Below are positions 24,104-31,230 of a stretch of DNA of 45,446 bases, one piece after another. The DNA comes from Microbispora amethystogenes (GTDB lineage Bacteria; Actinomycetota; Actinomycetes; Streptosporangiales; Streptosporangiaceae). The stretch covers positions 1-45,446 of the forward strand of contig NZ_BOOB01000066.1 of assembly GCF_016863015.1 (NCBI RefSeq). The letters run 5' to 3'. The notes under the pieces were generated by a model. The model was given only the letters and a program-made list of their open reading frames with translations. It was not told where the DNA came from and made no database searches. Numbering within the stretch: the stretch's first letter is position 1; the number at the start of each line of letters is the position of its first letter. Both the position numbers and the translations under genes were made by a program.

Positions 24104-25528
24104 TCAGAAGGGCGTTTCCGTGGGGAGCAGGGGCAGCTCGGCCCGTTCGAAGCCGACGAGGCGGCTGCCGTCGATCGTCGACCACAGCTCGGGATGCTGG
24201 CGCCTGGACTGGTCGATGTGGAACGGGTTGACCAGGGGGCAGCTCCAGCAGGTGGTGCGCTGGTAGCCCAGTCCGTACAGCGGGTTCACGGGCAGGTCGT
24301 AGGTGTGGATGTAGCTCCAGATGTCGAAGCCGTTCCAGTCGGCCACCGCGTGCGCCCAGATCTGCTGGGAGTTGCGGTAGCCCTCGATGCCGGTGACGAA
24401 GTTCACCCGGGGGTGCGAGCGCCGGAAGTCGTTCTCGTACCAGCGGGAACCCTCGAACGCGATCGGCACGCCGTCGGGATAGAGCCGCTCCACCGCGCCG
24501 TTGCGGATCGGATACTTGAGCTTCGAACGGCACCACATGTTGGAGGGTTCGAGCTTCCCCTCGGTCTCCAGGAGCTGACGGGCCAGCGCCTGGTCACCGG
24601 GCTCGATGTGCAACTGGAAGAGGTCGCGGTACTCCGGCCCGCGGAGGAACCCGGCCAGCTGCTCGATGAAGGCCTCGTCCTCGGGGAAGTCCATGCCGAC
24701 GCCGGCGAAGAGCAACTGGGCCTTCACGCCGGCCCGCTTGAACAGGTGCATCGTGACGATGCTCTCCTTGCCGCCGCTGAAATACAGCAGGGGCAGGCCG
24801 AGGTCACGCGAGCAGATCTCCTCGATCAGCATGACGGAGTCGAGCGCCAGGCGGTCGAGAGCGGCGGCGTTGGCCCGGATGTGCCGGTCACGCTCCTCGG
24901 TCTCGTCGCCGGTGACGCTGAACGACCAGTCGACCTCCTCGAAGGCCGAGGTGTAGCCGATGGTCCACTCCTCCTCCCGCTCTCCGGTGAAGTCGATCCG
25001 CATCACGACGCGGCCGTGCGCGACCACCTCCCAGAAGAAGACGCCGTCCGAGAGCCCGTTGTTGGCGAGCAGCAGCGTGTCGGGCGGGAGCGCCCGCCCG
25101 AGGCGCCGTTCGATGAGCCCGCGCAGCCAGTCGCGCTCTACTCCGGTGCAGAACCAGGGGTCGCAGGGAGGGGAGAGCGGCACCTGCACCAGAGAGGGGT
25201 CGCGCAGGGCGGCGTCGAGCTCGTTGACGTACAGATGCTCACGCTGGTTCCAGTGCAGCTTGTTCCACCGGTGCAGCGGCACGAGGAACTGGTCGCCGGC
25301 ATACCGCTCGTACGTCTCGCGGACGGATTCCTCCGTCGTCCCGAGGGCGGCGGCGATCTCGGCCGTGGTCCGGAAGCCGCGCATCTCCCGGAGCACCGGC
25401 GCGTCCTCGGGAGCGACGTGCTTCAGGGTGCCCTCTCCCGCGATGAGGGCGTGCCGGCCCGAGTCGTACCGCTTCAGCTTGCTCAGGAGGATCGGGGTGA
25501 GGTCAGAGGTGGGAGGGGAGGTGTCCAT
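24104..25528 (-). CDS. PAPS-reductase-like (adenine-nucleotide alpha-hydrolase) protein with extra N-terminal domains
   Basis: 474 residues. The C-terminal half is a PAPS-reductase/PP-loop domain: P-loop SGGKES at 251-256, EGSRWYENDFRR, WNGFDIWSYI and CWSC at 427-430. The N-terminal 85 residues (TLKHVAPEDAPVLREMRG, TTAEIAAALGTTEESVRETY) look like a small winged-helix or PqqD-like domain, and about 100-230 is unassigned. PP-loop members adenylate a substrate or handle sulfur; the pair of C-terminal cysteines could bind a metal or carry sulfur. AAGGAG lies 9 nt upstream of the ATG. Its position beside a radical SAM gene suggests both act on one intermediate. The reaction is unknown. Confidence 0.82.
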   Translation of the reverse strand: MDTSPPTSDLTPILLSKLKRYDSGRHALIAGEGTLKHVAPEDAPVLREMRGFRTTAEIAAALGTTEESVRETYERYAGDQFLVPLHRWNKLHWNQREHLYVNELDAALRDPSLVQVPLSPPCDPWFCTGVERDWLRGLIERRLGRALPPDTLLLANNGLSDGVFFWEVVAHGRVVMRIDFTGEREEEWTIGYTSAFEEVDWSFSVTGDETEERDRHIRANAAALDRLALDSVMLIEEICSRDLGLPLLYFSGGKESIVTMHLFKRAGVKAQLLFAGVGMDFPEDEAFIEQLAGFLRGPEYRDLFQLHIEPGDQALARQLLETEGKLEPSNMWCRSKLKYPIRNGAVERLYPDGVPIAFEGSRWYENDFRRSHPRVNFVTGIEGYRNSQQIWAHAVADWNGFDIWSYIHTYDLPVNPLYGLGYQRTTCWSCPLVNPFHIDQSRRQHPELWSTIDGSRLVGFERAELPLLPTETPF

Positions 25529-25561
25529 GTTCCGCTGCTCCTTCCGGGATCGGGAACCCGC

Positions 25562-27289
25562 TCAGCTGACGAGTGCTCCGCGGTCGGTGGGGCCGACGAG
25601 ACGCCGATAGCGGCGCAGATAGGGATACTCGCGCGGCACCGGGGGCGGCGGCGGGGCCCCTTCCGCGGCCCGCCTGGCCAGTTCGGCTTCGTCCACCAGC
25701 AGGTCGAGCCTGTTGCCGGGGATGGAGATCTCGATGGGATCGCCGTTCCTGACCAGGGCGAGCGGGCTGCCGGGCTCGGCCGCCTCGGGCGCCAGGTACC
25801 CGATGATGAAGCCGTTCGAGGCCCCGGAGAAGCGGCCGTCCGTGATCAACAGGAAGTCGTTGTTCAGCAGGTTGAGGTGGTTGATCACTTCGGACACGCG
25901 GTGGGCCTCGCGCATGCCCGGCCCCCCGATCGGCCCTTCGAAACGGATGACCACCGCGGCGCGCGGGTCGAGCGCACGGGTCGCCACGTCGGCCGCGAAG
26001 AGCTCGTAGGAGTCGTAGACCGCCGCCTGGCGGACCTCGCTGAGCCCGAGCCGGTCGCGCGGCACGTTGGACGCGTTGAACAGGGCGCCTCTCGGCGCGA
26101 GGCTGCCCCGGAGCACCCTGATCCCGCCTTCGGGCGCGAGGGCGCGGCCTTCGTCCGCGATCGAGGAACCGACCTTGGGGAGACCGTCGAGGAGAGTGCC
26201 GAGCTCCACGCCGTCGACCGTCATCACGTCGCGATGCACGCGCGAGCCCAGCCGCTTGAGCACGCCGAGCACGCCTCCGGCCGACCGGAACAACGTCATG
26301 TTCAGGGTGTGCTGGTTCTTCAGGTCGACGAGGAAGGGCGTGCTCGACGAGAGCCGGGAGATGCCGGAGTAGTCCAGGTCAACGCCGGCCGTGTTGGCGA
26401 CCGCGAGGGCGTGCAGGATCGCGTTCATCGAGCCGCCGCTGGCGATCACGCTGCGGATCGCGTTCTCCACCGACCTCTCGTTCACGATGGCGGACGGCCG
26501 GATCCCGCGCCGGGCGAGCTCGACGACGCGGACTCCGGCGTCCTTCGCCCGCAGCGCCTTCTCGGTGGAGAGCTCGGGCACCAGCGCGCTTCCGGACAGG
26601 GCGAGCCCCAGGGCCTCGGTGAAGTAGTTCATCGTGCCCGCGGTGGCGTACGGCCGGCATATCCCGATGGTGGAGTTGGTGCTGTAGTAGAGGTCGACGA
26701 ACTCCTCTTCGGTGATGAGGTCGTCGAGATAGAGGGACTTGATGTACTTCTCGTCGCCGATCCGCTCGGTGTCCACGTCCAGGCGCCGGCGCCGCTGAAT
26801 GTCGGCGCAGACGGACTGGTTGACGTCGTGATTGAGCTCGGCTATTTGCGGCCCGCCGGTGACGACGACAGCCGGGACGTCGACCCGGATCGCGGCGATG
26901 AGCATGGCGGGCAGCACCTTGTCGCAGGTGCCGATGAACACCAGGCCGTCGAAGACGCCGTGCGCGTTGACATAGGTCTCGATCGAATCGGCCATGACGT
27001 CCCGGCCGGGCAGGATGTATTTCTCGTGCAGCCGGCCGTGCGCCATGGAATCGCACAGCGCGATCATTCCGGACTCGATCGGCATTCCCCCGGCCATCAG
27101 CACGCCCTCCCGCACGCGCTGGGCCATCGCGCTGAAGCTGAGCTGGGCGAGGTTCAGCTCACTGTAGGAATTGACGATCCCGATGACGGGTTTCGAGAGG
27201 TCTGCCGACCGGAAACCGAGTGTCTTCTTCCGGGCGGCGACGACGCCGTCGGACAGCTTCTGGATCGGGTCGTGCAGTCTGTCATCCAT
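25562..27289 (-). CDS. IlvD/Edd-family dehydratase
   Basis: 575 residues, the normal length of dihydroxy-acid/sugar-acid dehydratases. Family motifs: KPVIGIVNSYSELN, FIGTCDKVLPAML (Cys122), CRPYATAGTMN (Cys211) and TDGRFSGASNGFIIGYLAPE with the catalytic Ser region. The first cysteine ligand expected after SELN (SELNPC in typical members) is missing; Leu47-Ala48 are there instead. The cluster type or substrate may therefore differ from IlvD. The reaction is probably removal of water from a 2,3-dihydroxy acid to give a 2-oxo acid for the aminotransferase (inference). The ATG overlaps the SDR stop by 8 bp. Confidence 0.88.
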   Translation of the reverse strand: MDDRLHDPIQKLSDGVVAARKKTLGFRSADLSKPVIGIVNSYSELNLAQLSFSAMAQRVREGVLMAGGMPIESGMIALCDSMAHGRLHEKYILPGRDVMADSIETYVNAHGVFDGLVFIGTCDKVLPAMLIAAIRVDVPAVVVTGGPQIAELNHDVNQSVCADIQRRRRLDVDTERIGDEKYIKSLYLDDLITEEEFVDLYYSTNSTIGICRPYATAGTMNYFTEALGLALSGSALVPELSTEKALRAKDAGVRVVELARRGIRPSAIVNERSVENAIRSVIASGGSMNAILHALAVANTAGVDLDYSGISRLSSSTPFLVDLKNQHTLNMTLFRSAGGVLGVLKRLGSRVHRDVMTVDGVELGTLLDGLPKVGSSIADEGRALAPEGGIRVLRGSLAPRGALFNASNVPRDRLGLSEVRQAAVYDSYELFAADVATRALDPRAAVVIRFEGPIGGPGMREAHRVSEVINHLNLLNNDFLLITDGRFSGASNGFIIGYLAPEAAEPGSPLALVRNGDPIEISIPGNRLDLLVDEAELARRAAEGAPPPPPVPREYPYLRRYRRLVGPTDRGALVS

Positions 27290-28043
27290 AGGATTTCCCC
27301 ATCTGGGCGACTGCCGTGAAGGGACCGAAAGGGCTCGCCACAGAGGTGAGCGAGATTTCCCGGATCTCGACCAGGGGAGGTTGCGCGAGGACGAAGCCGA
27401 CCACCTCGGCGACGGACTCCGGCCGCAGCGCCTCCGGCCGGGAGCCCGCCCGCCCGCCGTTGAAACCCGTGTCGACACGGCTCATCGTGAGCACCGAGAC
27501 GCGGGTGCCGTACGGCCGCAACTCCTCCCGGAGGGCGTCGGCGAAGCCGACGAGCCCGTGCTTGCTGGCGCAGTACGCGGTCCGGTCCGGGAACGGCCAG
27601 CGCGCGGAGTCGCTGGCGACGACCACCACGGCGCCGCCGGGCCGCCGGCGGATCAGCGGGACGGTGTGCCGGGCGACGAGGAAGGCTCCCCGGAGGTTGA
27701 CGCCGACGATGTGGTCCCAGTCGTCCGGGGTGACCTTCTCGACGGGATTCCACCCCCCGACGCCGGCGCAGTTCACCACTCCCGTGACTCCCTCGGGCCG
27801 GCTTTCCAGAACCGAGGCGATTTCGGCGAGTTCCTCGTCCGCAGTCGGCGCGGCCAGGTCCACTTTCCACGAGAGCGCCGTGGTTCCCTCGCTCGCGATC
27901 TCGTCACACACGCTCCGGAGAGCGTCGCCGTCCCGGTCCAGGAGCGCCAGTGCGTATCCCCGGCGGGCCAGGACACGGCTGGTTTCGCGGCCGATTCCCG
28001 CAGCCGCTCCCGTAATCAACACGAATCCGCGAAGAATTTCCAG
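27282..28043 (-). CDS. Short-chain dehydrogenase/reductase
   Basis: About 253 residues of classical SDR: TGAAAGIG (cofactor glycines), NCAGVGG, and the catalytic Ser and YCASK (Tyr-x-x-x-Lys). The predicted start is a CTG at 28043: AAGGAG lies 8 nt before it and it gives the usual short strand EILRGFVLITG. A GTG at 28022 would begin at VLITG, would cut the first beta strand, and is 29 nt from the Shine-Dalgarno. It is the first gene of the leftward operon with IlvD/Edd, PAPS-reductase-like, radical SAM, MFS and aminotransferase genes. It probably interconverts a hydroxyl and a keto group on a pathway acid. Confidence 0.87.
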   Translation of the reverse strand: MEILRGFVLITGAAAGIGRETSRVLARRGYALALLDRDGDALRSVCDEIASEGTTALSWKVDLAAPTADEELAEIASVLESRPEGVTGVVNCAGVGGWNPVEKVTPDDWDHIVGVNLRGAFLVARHTVPLIRRRPGGAVVVVASDSARWPFPDRTAYCASKHGLVGFADALREELRPYGTRVSVLTMSRVDTGFNGGRAGSRPEALRPESVAEVVGFVLAQPPLVEIREISLTSVASPFGPFTAVAQMGKSYG

Positions 28044-28147
28044 CGTGCCAACTCCTTGCGTTAAATCGTGCAGGATGGCAGGGCAAAGACGGCGCGCCGG
28101 CTTTGCTTGTTACGCAGGTATTACGGGGGCCAGATGTACGCCCGATG

Positions 28148-28159
28148 GGTAACGTTACC
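28148..28159. promoter_or_regulatory. Perfect 12-bp palindrome between divergent operons
   Basis: GGTAACGTTACC is a perfect palindrome midway between the SDR operon and the GNAT operon, a typical dimeric-repressor operator. Its half-site (GTAACG/CGTTAC) is also found twice in the putative TetR operator at 38418-38449. Whether the same TetR binds both is speculation. Confidence 0.45.
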
Positions 28160-28166
28160 TCCATGT

Positions 28167-28216
28167 CATCAAGTGGAGTCAAGTCCTTGATGCTGTTGCT
28201 GTCGGTGCTGTAGCCT
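28167..28216 (+). promoter_or_regulatory. Promoter of the GNAT-carbamoyltransferase operon, with operator-like inverted repeat
   Basis: TTGATG (28188-28193), a 17-bp spacer and TAGCCT (28211-28216) form a good housekeeping-type promoter. The inverted repeat CATCAAG (28167-28173), N12, CTTGATG (28186-28192) overlaps the -35, so a repressor could act here. Confidence 0.6.
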
Positions 28217-28254
28217 GCGACCGCTCGGAAGTGGGAGGGGAGCTTCGCGGGTTC

Positions 28255-29505
28255 ATGCACGAGGGCAATTCGTTTTCGCTGTCCGTCGAGACGGTCGGCA
28301 CCCTGGCCGATCTGCCTCCTTCGGCGATGAAGGACCTGGCCGATTCCTCGGCGGCCTCCTTTTACGGATCGCCACTCTGGTTACTCTCGGTAGAGGACCA
28401 TGACGACTTCGCGGCCCGGTATTCGGTGGCGCGGCAGGGGGACGCCGTTCGCGCGGTTCTTCCCCTCTACACCGCGACCGCGCCGCCCCACAACGACTCC
28501 TACGACCCGTGGGCGACGGTGACGAGGTGGGTGCGGCCGGAGATCGGGCAGCGCGATCTCTATCCGGCCATGCTCGCGGGTTCGCGATCCGGTTACACCA
28601 ACGACGGTGTCGTCACCGGGTCGCCCGGCGACGACGAGGCCGTCGCCGCTCTCCTGGCCGACGTTTGTGCGCGTCTCCGCGCGGGGGAGGCCCGGAGCCT
28701 GACGTTCGCCTACCTGACGCCCGCGGGACTGGCGTCCGTCCTCCCGGCACTGCCCGACGCCCCGCCGCTGGTTCCGGCCGAGCCCGACACCGTCATCGAC
28801 CTGCCGGGTGACGACTTCACGGACTATCTGGCCGCCCTTCCCTCGGACCGAAGGCGGAAGATCGTACGCGAGGCGGCGGCGTTCGCGAAACTGGGCTACG
28901 AGGTGGAGTTCGGCACCCTCGCGGGGTGGGCGGACGAGTTCGCGCCGCTGCTGGCCGCCGTCCAGGGACGGCACGGGTCAAGCGACTCGGTCGAGCGGAT
29001 GCGGCGATACCTGCTCGCGCAGGAGCGGGCGATGGGCGGGTCGGCCCTGGCCCTGCGCTGCGTGCGGGACGGCCGGCTGGTCGGGTTCTCGCTCTTCTAC
29101 GAGCACGGGAACGAGCTGTACGGGCGCGTCGTCGGCCTCGACCACTCCCGGCTCGAACGGGACGCCGGTGTCTACTTCACCCTCGCCTACTACGCCCCGA
29201 TCCGATACGCCTACGCCCGGGGACCGCGCCGCGTCCGGTACGGCCCGGGGTCGTACGAGGCCAAGCTGCTGCGTGGCGCGCGGCTTGAGCCGCGATGGTC
29301 CTGCACACTGCTGCCCGAGCCGCCCCGCCAGGACGACCGGGCCCGCGCGGCGCGGTACGCCGAGCGGTGGGTCGCGGACTGGAACAGTCGTCATGCCGGG
29401 TTCCACCAGGCCGCCGACGGCAGGACGACCATGTGGATGAATCCGCCGATGCCGGCACAAGGCGCAGGACAAGTCGCAGGACAAATCGCAGGACGAGGAG
29501 TTTGA
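28255..29505 (+). CDS. GNAT/FemX-like acyl- or aminoacyltransferase (Acetyltransf_6)
   Basis: 416 residues. The C-terminal half is an Acetyltransf_6/FemAB-type GNAT fold (DYLAALPSDRRRKIVREAAAF, ALALRCVRDGRLVGFSLFYEHGNELYGRVVGLD, AYYAPIRYAYARGPRRVRYGPGSYEAKLLRGA). The N-terminal half looks like a related degenerate domain. Such proteins use acyl-CoA or, in the Fem/Mur branch, aminoacyl-tRNA. In a cluster with MetRS-like and AlaX-like genes an aminoacyl-tRNA donor deserves attention (inference). The ATG at 28255 is preceded by GGGGAG about 12 nt upstream. The C-terminus ends in Ala-Gly-Gln repeats from a 12-bp tandem repeat. Its stop overlaps the carbamoyltransferase ATG (TGATG). Confidence 0.8.
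   Translation: MHEGNSFSLSVETVGTLADLPPSAMKDLADSSAASFYGSPLWLLSVEDHDDFAARYSVARQGDAVRAVLPLYTATAPPHNDSYDPWATVTRWVRPEIGQRDLYPAMLAGSRSGYTNDGVVTGSPGDDEAVAALLADVCARLRAGEARSLTFAYLTPAGLASVLPALPDAPPLVPAEPDTVIDLPGDDFTDYLAALPSDRRRKIVREAAAFAKLGYEVEFGTLAGWADEFAPLLAAVQGRHGSSDSVERMRRYLLAQERAMGGSALALRCVRDGRLVGFSLFYEHGNELYGRVVGLDHSRLERDAGVYFTLAYYAPIRYAYARGPRRVRYGPGSYEAKLLRGARLEPRWSCTLLPEPPRQDDRARAARYAERWVADWNSRHAGFHQAADGRTTMWMNPPMPAQGAGQVAGQIAGRGV
29464..29499 (+). repeat. 12-bp in-frame tandem repeat at the GNAT 3' end
   Basis: gcaggacaagtc (29464-29475), gcaggacaaatc (29476-29487) and gcaggacgagga (29488-29499) code for Ala-Gly-Gln-Val/Ile repeats. The last copy also supplies the GAGGAG Shine-Dalgarno of the next gene. 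Confidence 0.9.
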
Positions 29506-30419
29506 TGTCACATCTTCTGTCGCTCCGGGAGTTCACCGGCGAGCAGCTCGACGCGCTCGTCCGCAAGGCACTGGAGATCAAGCGGAATCCCGAGGCGTAC
29601 CGGAGCGCACTGGCCGGAAAAGGTCTCCTCCTGCTGATGCAGAAGACCTCGACCCGCACCGTCCTCGCGTTCACGGCGGCCGTCCACCAGATGGGCGGCT
29701 ACGCCGTACGGCTCAACTGGGACGAGAGCAACTTCGCCATCTCTCCGCTGGACCTCGAGGCCAGATACATCTCCACCACGGCCGACGCCGTCATGGCCCG
29801 CCTGCGGAGCTTCGACGACATCGCCGCGCTGGCCGCCAGCAGTTCCATCCCAGTCGTGAACGGCTGCTGCTCCCGCTACCACCCGTCCCAGGTCGTCGCC
29901 GACTGCCTCACGGTCCTGGAGACGGCGGGCCGCCTGGAAGGGACGCGGCTCGCGTACGTCGGCGTGCACAACAACGTGACCAACTCGCTCCTCGCCGGCT
30001 GCACCAGGCTGGGAATGCGGGTCAACCTGGTCACGCCGCTGCGGCACGACGGCGCGATCGACGACGAACTGGTCGCGGAAGCCGAGGCCACCGGGCTGGT
30101 CGGCAGGTTCGACACGGTCGCCGCGGCGGCGGCCGAGTCCGACTTCGTCTACACCGACACCTGGGTCGACATGGAGCACTTCGACGACCCGGACTACCAG
30201 GAGGAGAAGCGGCACCGCATCAAGCTGATGTCGCCGTTCCAGCTGAACCGGGAGAACCTGGGCGGAGCGGACCCGTGGATCATGCACGACATGCCGATCC
30301 ATCCGGGATACGAGATCTCCAGGGACCTCGTGGACGCCCCGAAGTCGGTGATCTTCCAGCAGGCGGAGAACCGCCTCTACGCGGCCAAGGCGATCCTGCA
30401 CGAACTGATGACCACGTGA
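29505..30419 (+). CDS. Ornithine-carbamoyltransferase-like enzyme with altered acceptor loops
   Basis: 304 residues of the aspartate/ornithine carbamoyltransferase fold. Carbamoyl-phosphate residues are kept: KTSTRT (Ser49-Thr52) and HPSQ (126-129). The acceptor side differs from OTC: the usual SMG loop is WVDMEH (220-225), the HCLP motif is HDMP (261-264), and the Arg after STRT is Val. It therefore probably carbamoylates an amine other than ornithine, such as a diamino acid, a hydrazine or another pathway amine (inference). The ATG has GAGGAG upstream and overlaps the GNAT stop. Alternative: a toxin-resistant OTC for self-protection, less likely given the loop changes. Confidence 0.85.
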   Translation: MSHLLSLREFTGEQLDALVRKALEIKRNPEAYRSALAGKGLLLLMQKTSTRTVLAFTAAVHQMGGYAVRLNWDESNFAISPLDLEARYISTTADAVMARLRSFDDIAALAASSSIPVVNGCCSRYHPSQVVADCLTVLETAGRLEGTRLAYVGVHNNVTNSLLAGCTRLGMRVNLVTPLRHDGAIDDELVAEAEATGLVGRFDTVAAAAAESDFVYTDTWVDMEHFDDPDYQEEKRHRIKLMSPFQLNRENLGGADPWIMHDMPIHPGYEISRDLVDAPKSVIFQQAENRLYAAKAILHELMTT

Positions 30420-30450
30420 CCCACGCCGCCACGTCCGAGAAGTCTCCGCC

Positions 30451-31230
30451 ATGACAGATCGCACGCCGTACATCGCGGCACCGAAGGTCATCTCCTCCAT
30501 CCTGGCCTCGCGCCCGGAGCGCCGCGCGGAGAGCCCGCCGTACGTCATCGTGATCTACGATCACGAGCTGTTCACGGCCGCGCGGGCCGCTCTCGGGGCC
30601 GAACTCGTGCCCGACTGGCTGTACGCGGACCGGCCCGGACGGCGGATCTTCGTGCCTCCCGGCGCTCCGCACATCGCTCTCATGCACACCGAGATCGGCG
30701 CCCCACTGATCGCGTTTCTGCTGGAGATGCTGGCGGGGTGCGGTCTCCAGGAGATCGTCATCGTGACGAGCGCCGGAGGGATCGCGTCGGACCTCCAGGT
30801 CGGCAGCCTGTTCGTCGTGGAGGCGGCGGACAGCGAGAACGGCGTGACGCGGGCGTTCGCACCGGGCCGCCGGGAGTTCCGGCCCTCGGCGTTGGTGACC
30901 GCGAACCTGCACGAGGCGTGCCGGGTGAGCGGCGTACGGGCCAAACCGGCGCGTTCCCACTCTTCCGACGTCTTCTTCAGGGACACGCCCCTGCCCCCGC
31001 ACACGGACGGCGGTCCTGACCTGGTCGAGATGGAGGCCGCCACCGTCTTCGCCGTGGCCGAGCGTCGCGGGGTGCGCGCGGGGGCCGTCGGCTACGTCTC
31101 GGACGTGCTCGCCGAGGAGTGGAGCCGCCCCGACGATCATTACTATCCGCCGGAGAGGATGCGGCTCCTGGACGTCATCCGGGCCTACGTCGCCGCCCTT
31201 CCCGTGGACGCGGCCGGGGTGACGCTGTGA
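30451..31230 (+). CDS. Nucleoside-phosphorylase-family (PNP/UDP) protein
   Basis: 259 residues. Features of the PNP_UDP_1 family: MHTEIGAPLIAFLLEMLAGCGLQEIVIVTSAGGIA (phosphate and sugar region), HSSDVFF and the base/ribose motif VEMEAATVFAVAE (MExxA). Family members split N-glycosidic bonds of nucleosides or methylthioadenosine with phosphate. In this operon it may act on a nucleoside-like intermediate, salvage adenosine by-products or have a changed substrate. It begins 31 bp after the carbamoyltransferase and overlaps the ATP-grasp GTG by 4 bp (GTGA). Confidence 0.82.
   Translation: MTDRTPYIAAPKVISSILASRPERRAESPPYVIVIYDHELFTAARAALGAELVPDWLYADRPGRRIFVPPGAPHIALMHTEIGAPLIAFLLEMLAGCGLQEIVIVTSAGGIASDLQVGSLFVVEAADSENGVTRAFAPGRREFRPSALVTANLHEACRVSGVRAKPARSHSSDVFFRDTPLPPHTDGGPDLVEMEAATVFAVAERRGVRAGAVGYVSDVLAEEWSRPDDHYYPPERMRLLDVIRAYVAALPVDAAGVTL

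Noticed and set aside
24065..27319. A 1084-codon open frame antisense to the radical SAM to IlvD/Edd genes
   Set aside because: It spans three well-supported genes on the other strand and its sequence is low-complexity Arg/Gly/Val/Asp-rich.
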